A stretch of DNA of 64,000 bases from assembly GCA_030066685.1 (NCBI GenBank), contig JASJBF010000003.1, positions 46,576 to 110,575 of the forward strand, written 5' to 3'. The notes under the pieces were generated by a model. The model was not told where the DNA came from and ran no database searches. It saw only the letters and a program-made list of their open reading frames with translations. Numbering within the stretch: position 1 is the stretch's first letter; each line of letters begins with the position of its first letter. Shown here in pieces: positions 27,581 through 36,576 of this stretch. The position numbers were made by a program, and so were the translations under genes. The stretch comes from Kiloniellales bacterium (GTDB lineage: Bacteria; Pseudomonadota; Alphaproteobacteria; Kiloniellales; JAKSBE01).

Positions 27581-30141
27581 GTGCCCTCGCCCTTCGGCAC
27601 CTGCCGGACGGCGGCGACCGGCCGCGGCCGCGTCTGCTGTGCCGGCGCCTCGGGCTCGGCCAGGGCCTTCGGCAGCTCGCCGATGGATTTGACGTGCAGG
27701 TCGCGCTGCGGGAAGGGGATCTCGATGCCTTCCTCCCGAAAGGCCTCATCGATGGCGAAGCGCAGGTCGCTGGGGACCCGGAGGAAATAGTCGACGTCGC
27801 TCAGGAAGCAGCGGAGCTGGAAGTCCAGGGAGGAGTCGCCGAAGTTCCGGAACACCACGTAGGGCGCCGGCTGCTTCAGCACCTGGTGATGCTCGGCGGC
27901 GCAGCGCAGCAGGACCTCGCGCACCTTCGTCGTGTCCGACCCGTAGGCCACGCCGATATCGATCATGACCCGGCACAGCCGGTTCTTGTGGGTCCAGTTG
28001 CCGACCGCGCTGGAGATCAGCTCCGAGTTCGGGATGATGACGGACTGCCGGTCGAAGGTCTCGATCTCGGTCGCGCGGACCGAGATCCGCTTCACCGTGC
28101 CTTCGTAGCCGCCGATGATCACCCAGTCGCCGACCTTGACCGGCCGTTCGACCAGCAGGATCAGGCCCGAGACGAAGTTGTTGACGATGGCCTGCAGGCC
28201 GAAGCCGATGCCGACCGAAAGCGCGCCGGCGATGATCGCCAGGTTGGAGAGATCGAGTCCCAGAGCCTGGATGCCGATCAAGGCCGCCACGGCGAAGCCG
28301 ACGTAGCCCAGGGCCATGGAGAGCGAGTTGCGCACGCCCATGTCGAAGCGCGTGCGCGGGAAGACCTTCTCGTTCAGGGTCCGCTGCAGCATCCGGGTGA
28401 TGGCCACCACAACCAGGAAGACGATGGCTGCGGTCACGATCTCGCCCAGGGAGATCCTGACGTTGCCGATCCTGAACCCTGCGAACAGGGCGACGACCCA
28501 GTTCCAGAGGTCGTCCCTCGGCACGCCCCAGATCAGGAGGCCGAGACCGAGGCCGAAGCCCCAGGCGGTGATGTCGAGGGCGAAGCGGAACCAGAACTTC
28601 AGAAGGCTGCGGGTCTGGTGCCTCAGCTCGAGCGCCTCGCGGATCACGCTGGTGCGCAGTCCCACCCCGATCAGCTCCCGGCCCAGGCCCCGCAGCAGGA
28701 AGATGCAGCCCAGCATCCCGGCGCTGAAGATCAGGTTGTTGATCAGGTAGCTGCCCAGGTCGGCGTAGCCGAGCACCGAGGCCGCGATGCTGGCCAAGGC
28801 GATCAGCGCGGCCAGGCGCCGGGCGATCATCCAGGCCCGGCGCCGGCGCGCCGGCATCTCGCTGGGTTCCTCTTCGGCGCGCTCGTCGCCGGCCTCCGGT
28901 GCGTAACGCCAGAGCGAGCTGCGCAGCAGGGTCAGGGCGACGATGGCCTCGAAGGTGGTGGTGATAAAGCTGTAGAGCGACTCCAGCTCCAGCGAGATCG
29001 GCAGGGATTCGGTCGACCACAGGAAGAAGAGATCGACGGCGAATACGGCGGCCAGCAAGGTGATGCGGTGGTTGATTCGCCGCGCGTTCTCCGGCAGCAG
29101 TGGCAACAACCGCCAGGCCGGCAGGTCGGGCGCCAGCACGGCCCGCGGCAAGGCCGCGGCCAGCACCAGGATGATCAGGGCCAGGAACAGGCTTTGGGCC
29201 ATGTCGCCGAGCAGGCCGGTCAGCAGGCTGTCCGGGCTGGAACTCCGGTACAGGAAGGCCGCCAGGATAACCGCGGGGATCGCGCCGTCCGCCAGGCCCT
29301 TGCCGATGGCCGCGAAAAGGCGGCGGGTGTAGCTCGGCGCCGTCTCGGCCGGATCGCGCCTAAGCCAGCGCAGCAGGAAGTACCGGAGCGCGGCGCCGAA
29401 ACCGATCGCCACAAATCCGCCCAGAAGCAGCATCCGGTAGAACAGGAAATCGCTGCGCTCCTCGAGGCTCAGGGTTTCCCACCACACGGCGGGTGCGGCG
29501 GCCATTTGACGAAGGACCGCCAAGCCCTCGGGCAAGGCGGCGGTGAGGATGTCGGGGTCCAAGGGCAGGCGAACCCGCCTGGACAGCTGGCGGACGGTCT
29601 GGGCCCGAAGCAGGGCACTGATTCGGCCGTCCAGCTGATTCGCCTTGGTGATGACGAGTTCGCTCTCCTTGACCTGCGCATCGAGCTCGGCGATCTCCTG
29701 GCGGAAGGCTTTGCGCTGATCGGCGATGGCCTCCGCCTCGGGCGGCTCGCCCTCCGCCGGCGCCGGGCCCAGGGCCGCGAGCCGTGTCTCGATCCGCGAG
29801 AGTTCCGTTTCCGCCTCGGCTATGGCAATACTGGCCGCCGCGCGCAGCTGGCCCAGGTCCGCCCGGATCTCGTTGGCGCGGGGTTCGGAGAGCGTCGGGC
29901 CCCTGCTCTCGGCCTCGGCGGTCGCCAGGGCCTGGTTCCAGGCCTTAAGCCGATCCTCGAAGGACGGCGCCTCGATCGTCCCCTCGGCCGCGCCCTCGGT
30001 CGTCTGGGCGCGGGCCGGAGCCGAGCCCAGGCCGGCGGCCAGCAGGGCCAGAAGCGCAAGGAAGGCCAGACCCGCGACGGCTAGGCTGCGGCGCCGTGCG
30101 GGCGCAGAGAGAGTCTCGGCGAGAGCGTTTGCTCCGGGCAT
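27577..30141 (-). CDS. DUF3772-type MscS-family mechanosensitive channel
   Basis: An 854-residue KefA/MscK-like protein. A signal peptide (LAFLALLALLAAGLGSAPARA) leads to a periplasmic coiled region (about 40-190, DUF3772 type), then about ten membrane helices and the MscS pore (IIAGALSVGIGFGLQAIVNN, FVSGLILLVERPVKVGD) and beta domain (IIPNSELISSAVGNWTH). It is distinct from the channel at 10273 in size and N-terminal module, so the cell has at least two osmotic valves in this window. Confidence 0.92.
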   Translation of the reverse strand: MPGANALAETLSAPARRRSLAVAGLAFLALLALLAAGLGSAPARAQTTEGAAEGTIEAPSFEDRLKAWNQALATAEAESRGPTLSEPRANEIRADLGQLRAAASIAIAEAETELSRIETRLAALGPAPAEGEPPEAEAIADQRKAFRQEIAELDAQVKESELVITKANQLDGRISALLRAQTVRQLSRRVRLPLDPDILTAALPEGLAVLRQMAAAPAVWWETLSLEERSDFLFYRMLLLGGFVAIGFGAALRYFLLRWLRRDPAETAPSYTRRLFAAIGKGLADGAIPAVILAAFLYRSSSPDSLLTGLLGDMAQSLFLALIILVLAAALPRAVLAPDLPAWRLLPLLPENARRINHRITLLAAVFAVDLFFLWSTESLPISLELESLYSFITTTFEAIVALTLLRSSLWRYAPEAGDERAEEEPSEMPARRRRAWMIARRLAALIALASIAASVLGYADLGSYLINNLIFSAGMLGCIFLLRGLGRELIGVGLRTSVIREALELRHQTRSLLKFWFRFALDITAWGFGLGLGLLIWGVPRDDLWNWVVALFAGFRIGNVRISLGEIVTAAIVFLVVVAITRMLQRTLNEKVFPRTRFDMGVRNSLSMALGYVGFAVAALIGIQALGLDLSNLAIIAGALSVGIGFGLQAIVNNFVSGLILLVERPVKVGDWVIIGGYEGTVKRISVRATEIETFDRQSVIIPNSELISSAVGNWTHKNRLCRVMIDIGVAYGSDTTKVREVLLRCAAEHHQVLKQPAPYVVFRNFGDSSLDFQLRCFLSDVDYFLRVPSDLRFAIDEAFREEGIEIPFPQRDLHVKSIGELPKALAEPEAPAQQTRPRPVAAVRQVPKGEGT

Positions 30142-30292
30142 CCCTCAGACCCCCAAACCTTCCTCCGCTCCCCGTCGCCGGCGGCGCGCGGCGCCGTCTG
30201 GCTTCATGGGATCATGACATAGAGCAAGACCGGAGGGCGAGCTAGGGGATTCGCACGGCCCGCCTTGGCACCTTGGGCGTTTGGAAGCCGCC

Positions 30293-31255
30293 TCAGCCCC
30301 GTCCGTGCGGCGCCATGAAGTCGATCTCCGGGCCCCGGGGGACGATGCCGGTCGGGTTCACGCTCAAGTGGCTGGCGTAGTAGTGCTGCACGATGTGGTG
30401 CAGGTTGACGGTCTCGGCGATGCCGGGGACCTGGTAGAGCTCCCGGGTGTAGGCCCAGAGGTTGGGATAGTCGACCAGGCGCCGCAGATTGCACTTGAAG
30501 TGGCCGTGGTAGACCGGATCGAAGCGCAGGAGGGTCGTGAAGAGCCGCCAATCGGCCTCGGTGATGCGATCGCCGACCAGGTAGCGTTGGCGGCCGAGCC
30601 GCGCCTCCAGCTCGTCCAGGGTCTCGAAAAGCTCGGCGAAGGCCTGGTCGTAGGCGGCCTGGGTGGTCGCGAAGCCGGCCTTGTAGACGCCGTTGTTGAC
30701 CCGGTGGTAGATCGGCTCGTTGACTGCATCGATCTCGGCGCGCAGGGCCTCGGGGTAGAAGTCGACCTCCCCGTCGCCCCATTGGTCGAAGGCCGCATTC
30801 AGCATGCGGATGATCTCCGAGGACTCGTTGCTGACGATGGTGCCGCGCTGCTTGTCCCAGAGCACGGGCACCGTGACCCGGCCCGTATAGTCGGCCTTGG
30901 CCGCGGTGTAGACCTGGTGCAGGAAGTCCTTGCCCAGGACCCGGTCGCCGGTCACCGCGTCGTCGCCGTCCTCGTTGCCAAAGCTCCAGCCGTTCTCGGC
31001 CATGTGCCAATGCACGACGTCGACCGAAATCACCTCCTCCAGGCGCTTGAGCCGCCGGAAGATCAGGGTCCGGTGCGCCCAGGGGCAGGCCAGGGAGACG
31101 TAGAGGTGGTAGCGTCCCGGCTCCGCCTTGAAGCCGGAACCGCCGTCCGCGGTCACCCAGTCGCGGAAGGCGCTGTCGCTGCGCCGAAAGCGGCCCCCGC
31201 TCGTCTTGGTGTCGTACCACTCGTCGCGCCAGATGCCTTCGACCAGCTTGCCCAT
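30293..31255 (-). CDS. Glutathionyl-hydroquinone reductase (Xi-class GST, YqjG/ECM4-like)
   Basis: About 320 residues, the usual length. The catalytic cysteine is in LACPWAHRTLIFRRLKRLEE, followed by VHWHMAENGWSF and, in the C-terminal helical domain, TEADWRLFTTLLRFDPVYHG. These enzymes reduce glutathionyl-hydroquinones with GSH. The ATG at 31255 has AAAGGAAA upstream; another ATG-like start lies 9 codons earlier. It is divergent from the MFS gene. Confidence 0.93.
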   Translation of the reverse strand: MGKLVEGIWRDEWYDTKTSGGRFRRSDSAFRDWVTADGGSGFKAEPGRYHLYVSLACPWAHRTLIFRRLKRLEEVISVDVVHWHMAENGWSFGNEDGDDAVTGDRVLGKDFLHQVYTAAKADYTGRVTVPVLWDKQRGTIVSNESSEIIRMLNAAFDQWGDGEVDFYPEALRAEIDAVNEPIYHRVNNGVYKAGFATTQAAYDQAFAELFETLDELEARLGRQRYLVGDRITEADWRLFTTLLRFDPVYHGHFKCNLRRLVDYPNLWAYTRELYQVPGIAETVNLHHIVQHYYASHLSVNPTGIVPRGPEIDFMAPHGRG

Positions 31256-31398
31256 CGTTCCGTTTCCTTTCGCGTTGGTCACAAAACCTTGCGGCCCAGG
31301 TGATCCTCCCGGATGCCAAGGCGCCGACGCCGTGCTATGACCGCCCGTCGAGAATAACGCGAGCGGCGCCGAAGGCCGCCGTGCTTGGGGGCGGAAAC

Positions 31399-32688
31399 TT
31401 GGTCCAGGGCGTCAGGGAGACGATCGTCTCCGGCATCAACCGGCGGTTCTTCTACGGCTGGGTCATCGTCGGCGCGGCGAGTCTCGGCATCCTCGCCTCG
31501 GGGCCCGGGCAGTCCCACACCTTCTCGGTCTTCGTCGGGCCGATCGGCGAGGACCTCGGCATCTCGAGCGCCTCCATCGCCAGCGCCTACGGCCTGGCGA
31601 CCCTGGCCGCCGCCTTCCTGCTGCCGCAGATGGGCCGCTTCATCGACCGCTACGGTCCGCGGCGCATGCTCGGCGTCATCGTGGTCCTGCTCGGCCTGGC
31701 TTGCGCCTTCTTCGGCGCCGCCGCCAACTTCCTCTGGCTGGCGGTCGGCTTCGGACTGCTGCGCTTTCTGGGCCAGGGCTCGCTGATGCTTGGCTGCGCC
31801 AACCTGGTCTCCCAGTGGTTCAGCCGCAGCCGCGGCCTGGCCATGAGCCTCATGGCCCTGGGCTTCGGCATCTCCATGGCGATCCATCCACCGCTCTCGG
31901 AGGCCCTGGTCGAGGCGATCGGCTGGCGCCAGGCCTGGGTCGTGCTCGGGCTCCTCACCTGGCTGCTGATGCTGCCGCCGGTCCTGCTGCTGATCCACGA
32001 CAAGCCGGAGCCGCTCGGCCTGCGGCCCGACGGTTCGGGCCGTGGCGTGGCGGCCACCGAGGCCGAGCCGGCGGAGGAGATCACCGGCCTGACCCTGCAG
32101 CAGGCCCTGCGCCAGCCGGCCTTCTACATCGTCTCCTTCGGCTGGTTCGCCATCGCCATGCTGGTCACGACCCTGCACTTCTATCAGGTTTCGATCATGA
32201 CCGCGCAGGGCCTCTCCAGCGAGCTGGCGGCCCGGGTCTTTCCGGTCTCGGCCGTGACCATGGTGGCGACCATGCCGCTGGTCGGCCGGCTCTTCGACCG
32301 CCTGCGCACCCGTGTGGTCTTCGCCCTGGGCCTGCTGATCACCGCGGCCGGGCTGGTCGGCATCACCTTCGTCACCGACTGGGTGAGCGCGGTGCTCTAC
32401 GCCCTGGTCTTCGGGCTCAACAACGCCTTCTCCATGACCATGTTCGGCTACCTCTGGCCGCGCTACTTCGGCCGCCTGCACCTGGGCGCGATCCAGGGCA
32501 CCGGCCAGATGATCGGCGTGGTCGGCGCCTCGCTCGGGCCGCTGCCCGTGGGTCTGGCCTTCGACTTCGCCGGCAGCGCCGAGCTGACCCTGCGCCTGCT
32601 GGCGCTCTACCCGGTCATCGCGGCGATCGTCGCCCTGCTGTTCCTGCGCACGCCGCGGGACGTGACCGGCAGCGAGCACCTGGAGTGA
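31399..32688 (+). CDS. MFS transporter (oxalate/formate antiporter-like)
   Basis: A 12-helix major facilitator. The first helix region is NRRFFYGWVIVGAASLGILA, the A-motif-like loop GRFIDRYGPRRML, and in the second half GRLFDRLRTRVV. The N-terminal NRRFFYGW pattern is shared with monocarboxylate/OFA-type carriers; the substrate is unknown. The start is uncertain: TTG 31399 (GGGGGCGGA upstream), GTG 31381 or GTG 31300 are in frame. Confidence 0.85.
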   Translation: MVQGVRETIVSGINRRFFYGWVIVGAASLGILASGPGQSHTFSVFVGPIGEDLGISSASIASAYGLATLAAAFLLPQMGRFIDRYGPRRMLGVIVVLLGLACAFFGAAANFLWLAVGFGLLRFLGQGSLMLGCANLVSQWFSRSRGLAMSLMALGFGISMAIHPPLSEALVEAIGWRQAWVVLGLLTWLLMLPPVLLLIHDKPEPLGLRPDGSGRGVAATEAEPAEEITGLTLQQALRQPAFYIVSFGWFAIAMLVTTLHFYQVSIMTAQGLSSELAARVFPVSAVTMVATMPLVGRLFDRLRTRVVFALGLLITAAGLVGITFVTDWVSAVLYALVFGLNNAFSMTMFGYLWPRYFGRLHLGAIQGTGQMIGVVGASLGPLPVGLAFDFAGSAELTLRLLALYPVIAAIVALLFLRTPRDVTGSEHLE

Positions 32689-32711
32689 GGTTGCTCGCCC
32701 CTTCACGTTCT

Positions 32712-32789
32712 CTGTCATCATCGGACTTGATCCGCTGATCCATGGCGGCGCGGCGAGATGGATGCCCGGGTCAAGCCCGGGCATGACAG
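32712..32789. repeat. Two-hairpin palindromic repeat, copy C (inverted, degraded)
   Basis: A 78-bp relative of the 91-bp repeats at 6831 and 7258, in the opposite orientation. It keeps the CTGTCAT/ATGACAG ends and one perfect GCCCGGGTCAAGCCCGGGC hairpin, while the other arm is degraded. It sits between the convergent MFS and DOPA-dioxygenase stops. Confidence 0.85.
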
Positions 32790-32801
32790 AAGAGAAGGGT
32801 G

Positions 32802-33146
32802 TCATCCGAAGATGCTGAGGTCGAGGGTTGCGCTGGGGCCGAGCCAGATGGCGTGGTCCCGGTGGTCGGCCAGGTCGTCGCCGCTTTCCGGATGGACGAA
32901 GACGGTCAGGCCCAGGCGGTTGAGCGCCAGCCAGGGCACGATCTCGGGGAAGACCTCGGGGGCGAAGGCGATCTGGTAGCTCCAGCGGGGATGCGGCCCG
33001 ACCGTCTTCTCGTGCCAGCGGCCCATCGCGACCGGAAAGCGGGCCTCGACGGCCTCGCGGACCGCGCGTGCTTCGTCGCGCGTTCCGGCGTCGAAGTAGA
33101 CGTGGGCGTGATAGCCGGTGATGCTGCCTGCGTCCTTGTCGGTCAT
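32802..33146 (-). CDS. DOPA 4,5-dioxygenase family protein
   Basis: A 114-residue single-domain protein with the metal-site histidines of the family: TGYHAHVYFD at the start, GPHPRWSYQIAF in the middle, and FVHPESGDDLADHRDHAIWLG near the end. Family members cleave aromatic diols. It ends a three-gene leftward unit (pirin, DoxX, this gene), which suggests aromatic or quinone metabolism. GGAAAGGA precedes the ATG. Confidence 0.92.
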   Translation of the reverse strand: MTDKDAGSITGYHAHVYFDAGTRDEARAVREAVEARFPVAMGRWHEKTVGPHPRWSYQIAFAPEVFPEIVPWLALNRLGLTVFVHPESGDDLADHRDHAIWLGPSATLDLSIFG

Positions 33147-33182
33147 GGTCTCGGTCCTTTCCTCTTGCCGGCCTGAGCGGGC

Positions 33183-33662
33183 TCAGAACTCCCGCCCGAT
33201 GGCCCGGTCGAGCGACAGCTTGCCGCCGCCGTGGAAGGCGCAGGCCAGGGCGATGATGCCCCAGAGCAGGGGATACTCGTAGCCGCCGTTGGTCCAGAAG
33301 AAACCGTTGGCCAGGTGGACCTTGAAGGCGGCGACTGCCATCAGGATCGCGATGGCCGCGGCCGCCGGACGAGTCAGAAGGCCGAGGGCGAGAAACAAGC
33401 CGCCGAAGAACTCCACCGCGCCGGTCAGATAGGCCAGCGGCAGGGCCGGCTCGAGGCCGATCTGACTGAAGAAGGCGGCCGTCGCATTGATATCGCCGCC
33501 GAACCAGCCGAAGAGCTTCTGCGCGCCGTGGGGCACGACGAAGAGGCCGGCCGCGAAGCGGATCAGCGGATAGCCGTAGGGCGCCAGGGCCCGGGTCAGC
33601 GGCGCGACCGCCGGGATGATCGGGCGCGGCGCGCCCCGAGTCTGGGTATCGGTCGTGGACAT
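33183..33662 (-). CDS. DoxX-family membrane protein
   Basis: A 159-residue protein with four hydrophobic segments. Conserved patterns are GLFVVPHGAQKLFGWFGG, YLTGAVEFFGGLFLALGLLT and NGGYEYPLLWGIIALACAF. DoxX proteins are inner-membrane redox partners of unclear mechanism. It lies 36 bp upstream of the DOPA-dioxygenase gene and downstream of pirin, separated from it by a GC hairpin repeat. Confidence 0.92.
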   Translation of the reverse strand: MSTTDTQTRGAPRPIIPAVAPLTRALAPYGYPLIRFAAGLFVVPHGAQKLFGWFGGDINATAAFFSQIGLEPALPLAYLTGAVEFFGGLFLALGLLTRPAAAAIAILMAVAAFKVHLANGFFWTNGGYEYPLLWGIIALACAFHGGGKLSLDRAIGREF

Positions 33663-33759
33663 GGGGGGTCTCCTTTACTCGGTGTCTTTGCGTCTTCGGA
33701 GCCTTCCCATCACCCAGCTCCGGCTAAGCTCGGCTGTCTGCCTCGCCAAACCTCCGCAT

Positions 33760-33818
33760 CCCTCTCCCACCGGGAGAGGGAGGGGCCCAGCGCCGTGAGG
33801 CGGTGGGAGGGTGAGGGG
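33760..33818. repeat. GC-rich hairpin repeat (CCCTCTCCC type)
   Basis: The stem CCCTCTCCC/GGGAGAGGG with a 3-nt loop (33760-33780) is followed by AGGGGCCC and GGTGGGAGGGTGAGGGG. I recognise this as a type of dispersed intergenic repeat found in many GC-rich proteobacteria. It lies between pirin and DoxX and could attenuate read-through. Confidence 0.7.
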
Positions 33819-33832
33819 CCACCGCTCCGGGT

Positions 33833-34546
33833 TCAGGCCAGGTCGGCGAGCAGGATCTCACTGTCCTTCAGGGCGGTGATGGTGACCGCCTCGACCTGCG
33901 AGATCGCGACGCCGTCACGGGCCTCGGCGGTCTTACCGTCGACCTCGATCCGGCCGCTCGCTGGGACCAGGTAGGCCTTGCGGCCCCGCTGCATGGCGTG
34001 GGTCACGCTTTGCCCGGCCTTGAGGGTCGCACCGAGGATCGCCGCGTCCTGGTGGATCGGCAGCGGGCCCTCCGGATCGGCGGTCGTGTCCTCGGGGCGG
34101 CCCGAGGCGAGGGCGACCAGCTCGCCGGCGCGGTCCGCCTTGGGGAAGCGCCTGGCCTCCCAGCGCGGCCGGACTCCCGCCGTCGCCGGCTCGATCCAGA
34201 TCTGGAAGATCTGAGTCGTGTCGTCCTCTAGGTTGTGCTCGGCGTGCCAGATCCCGGTCCCGGCCGACATGACCTGGACGTCCCCGGCCTCGGTGCGGCC
34301 CTCGTTGCCCAAGTGGTCCCGGTGGCTGATCGCGCCCTTGCGGACATAGGTGATGATTTCCATGTCGCGGTGGCCGTGCAGGTCGAAGCCGGTGCCGGGC
34401 TGGATCGTGTCGTCGTTCCAGACCCTGAGCGGTCCCAGGCCCATCCGCGAGGGATCGTGGTAGCCGGCGAAGCTGAAGTGGTAGCGCGCCGCGAGCCAGT
34501 CGTTGTCGAAGCGGCCGAGCGCGTTGAAAGGTCTGACTTCGATCAT
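33833..34546 (-). CDS. Pirin-family protein (quercetinase-like)
   Basis: A 237-residue bicupin. The metal-binding stretch is GFDLHGHRDMEIITYVRKGA and the second part GTGIWHAEHNLEDDTTQIFQIWIEP. Members include quercetin dioxygenases and redox sensors. It is first in the leftward unit with DoxX and the DOPA-dioxygenase homologue and is divergent from a LysR gene, the usual regulatory arrangement. GGAG precedes the ATG. Confidence 0.92.
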   Translation of the reverse strand: MIEVRPFNALGRFDNDWLAARYHFSFAGYHDPSRMGLGPLRVWNDDTIQPGTGFDLHGHRDMEIITYVRKGAISHRDHLGNEGRTEAGDVQVMSAGTGIWHAEHNLEDDTTQIFQIWIEPATAGVRPRWEARRFPKADRAGELVALASGRPEDTTADPEGPLPIHQDAAILGATLKAGQSVTHAMQRGRKAYLVPASGRIEVDGKTAEARDGVAISQVEAVTITALKDSEILLADLA

Positions 34547-34680
34547 CCTTGGTCTCCTTCAGGGTCCGGGGCCGGGTCTTCGGCCGGCCCCGCAGTGCTT
34601 GCGATTGCCGTCCATATAATTTGTTTCGCGATCAATCATAATAGGCTACAAAGTCAACTCACTGTTTCCTGAAAGAAACG
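34547..34680. promoter_or_regulatory. Divergent pirin/LysR promoter region
   Basis: The 134-bp gap becomes AT-rich toward LysR (about 34610-34670) with ATATAATTTG and AATCATAATAG segments that offer -10 sequences. A short dyad GTTTCCTGAAAGAAAC abuts the LysR ATG. No confident LysR box could be picked by eye. Confidence 0.4.
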
Positions 34681-35598
34681 ATGGCGCTGGAACATCTGAC
34701 CGGTATGGCGATCTTCGCGCGGGTCGTCGAGCTCAAAAGCTTCACCCGGGCGGCGCGCGAGCTCGGCATGACCAAGTCGACGGTGTCCAAGCAGATCGGC
34801 CGTCTGGAGGACCGCCTGGGCCTGCGTCTGCTCAACCGCTCGACCCGGCAGCTCTCGCTGACCGAGGCCGGCGCGGCCTTCTACCAGGGCTGCCGGCAGA
34901 TGGTGGCTGAGGCCGAGCAGGCCGAGCAGGCGGTTTCCTTCCTGGCCGAGGCGCCCCGGGGCACGCTCTACGTCAACGCGCCGGTCTCCTTCGGCACCCT
35001 GCACCTCCTGCCGGGCCTGCCGGACTTCCTGCGCCGCTATCCGGAGCTGCGGGTCGAGGTGACCCTGAACGACCGCATCGTCGATCTGATCGAGGAGGGC
35101 TTCGACGTCGGCGTCCGGATCCGCAAGCTGGCGGACTCGGCGCTGGTCAGCCGCCGTCTGGCGCCCAGCCGCCGGATCCTGGCTGCGTCGCCCGACTACC
35201 TGGCGCGCCGGGGTCCGCCGCAGCGGCCGGAAGATCTGGCGGCGCAGGACTGCCTGATCTATGCCTATCAGGCGGAGGGCGCGCTCTGGCGCCTGAGCGG
35301 CCCCGACGGCAAGCGGGAGGTCAAGGTGGCGGGACGCCTGCGCGCGAACAACGGCGAGGCGCTGCTGGCGGCGGCGGTCGGTGGGGCGGGCATCGCCTTC
35401 CTGCCGACCTTCATCTGCGGCGACGCCCTGCGCGACGGCCGGCTGGCGCGGGTTCTGCCGGGCTGGGCCGACGAGGAGGGCGCGGTCCACGTGATCTGCC
35501 CACCGGGCCGCAACCTTCTGCCCAAGGTCCGGGTCTTCATCGACGACCTGGTCACGCGCTGCGCCGGCCGGCCCTACTGGGACGCGGGCATCGCATGA
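34681..35598 (+). CDS. LysR-family transcriptional regulator
   Basis: A 305-residue regulator. The HTH is FARVVELKSFTRAARELGMT and KSTVSKQIGRLEDRLGLRLL, followed by NRSTRQLSLTEAGAAFY; the effector domain contains LPGLPDFLRRYPELRVEVTL and DVGVRIRKL, typical of the DsdC/aromatic subgroup with CRG-like proteins. It probably controls the divergent pirin-DoxX-dioxygenase unit. The stop overlaps the EamA start (ATGA). Confidence 0.93.
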   Translation: MALEHLTGMAIFARVVELKSFTRAARELGMTKSTVSKQIGRLEDRLGLRLLNRSTRQLSLTEAGAAFYQGCRQMVAEAEQAEQAVSFLAEAPRGTLYVNAPVSFGTLHLLPGLPDFLRRYPELRVEVTLNDRIVDLIEEGFDVGVRIRKLADSALVSRRLAPSRRILAASPDYLARRGPPQRPEDLAAQDCLIYAYQAEGALWRLSGPDGKREVKVAGRLRANNGEALLAAAVGGAGIAFLPTFICGDALRDGRLARVLPGWADEEGAVHVICPPGRNLLPKVRVFIDDLVTRCAGRPYWDAGIA

Positions 35599-36548
35599 GC
35601 GAGGGTCCCGCAGGCTCGACCTCGCTCCCCGGCCCGGCCGGCGGCCTGCTGCTGCCGCAGGGCGCCGTGGCCCTGGCCTCGCTGCTCTGGGGCCTGTGGT
35701 GGATTCCTGTGCGGGGCCTCGAGCAGCTCGGCCTGAACGGGAACTGGGTCAGCGTCGCGGTCTACGGCTTCGGCGCCGTGGCCCTGTTGCCCTTCATGCT
35801 GCCGGGGTTGCGGCGCCTGCGGCAGAACGCCGGCACCCTGGCGGCGGCCGGGATCACCTGCGGTGCGGCCCTGGCCTTCTGGAACCACGCCCTCCTGGTC
35901 GGCGAGGTCGTCCGGGTGACCCTGCTGTTCTACCTCGCGCCGGTCTGGGCGACGATCCTGGCCGCGGTCTTCCTGGGTGAGCGGATCACCCTGCGCCGCG
36001 GGCTCTCGATCGCGCTCGGCCTCTCCGGCGCGGCGACCGTGCTGGGTTTCCTCGACCAGGGCCTGCACCTGCCGCGCGGCGAGGCCGATTGGATCGCGAT
36101 CGCCGCCGGCATCAGCTTCGCGGTCGCGACCACCATCATCCGAAAGGCGGGGGCGGGCAACTCCGTGCCCCAGTCCTTCGCCACCGTCCTGGGCGCCGCC
36201 CTGGTCGCCTGGGCCCTGACGGTCTTTCACGCTGGCGGCGGTGCGCTTGGCGGACCTGCGCTGGCCGTCGAGGCCTTGCCGCTGGCGGCAGCGGTCGGGG
36301 CGCTTTGGCTGCTGCCGGCGCTCTGGCTGGTGCTCTGGGGCGCCGGGCGGATCGACCCCGGCCGGGTCGCGATCCTGCTGCTGCTCGAGATCGTCACCGC
36401 CGCGGTCTCCGCCGCGCTCCTGACCGCCGAGCCCTTCGGCGCCCGCGAGGCGGCCGGCTGCCTGCTGATCCTCGGCGCCGGCCTGGTCGAGGCGATGGCC
36501 GGACGGCCCTGGGCGCCGGGCGTCCTGCTGCGCCTGCGGCGGCGCTGA
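35595..36548 (+). CDS. EamA/DMT-family transporter
   Basis: A 317-residue protein with about ten hydrophobic segments arranged as two EamA repeats: GAVALASLLWGLWWIPVRGL opens the first, and VTLLFYLAPVWATILAAVFL with GERITLRRG closes it. The second half has LLLEIVTAAVSAALLTAEPF. Members export small metabolites. It overlaps lysR by 4 bp and is probably co-expressed with it. Confidence 0.9.
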   Translation: MSEGPAGSTSLPGPAGGLLLPQGAVALASLLWGLWWIPVRGLEQLGLNGNWVSVAVYGFGAVALLPFMLPGLRRLRQNAGTLAAAGITCGAALAFWNHALLVGEVVRVTLLFYLAPVWATILAAVFLGERITLRRGLSIALGLSGAATVLGFLDQGLHLPRGEADWIAIAAGISFAVATTIIRKAGAGNSVPQSFATVLGAALVAWALTVFHAGGGALGGPALAVEALPLAAAVGALWLLPALWLVLWGAGRIDPGRVAILLLLEIVTAAVSAALLTAEPFGAREAAGCLLILGAGLVEAMAGRPWAPGVLLRLRRR

Positions 36549-36576
36549 CCGCCGTCACCGGTCGCGGCCGGGCCGG

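Noticed and set aside
27694..30084. A 796-codon open frame on the plus strand opposite the DUF3772 channel
   Set aside because: It is the antisense shadow of a clear MscS-family gene; its product is a Gln/Asp/Gly/Arg-rich low-complexity sequence, as expected from reversed GC-rich codons.
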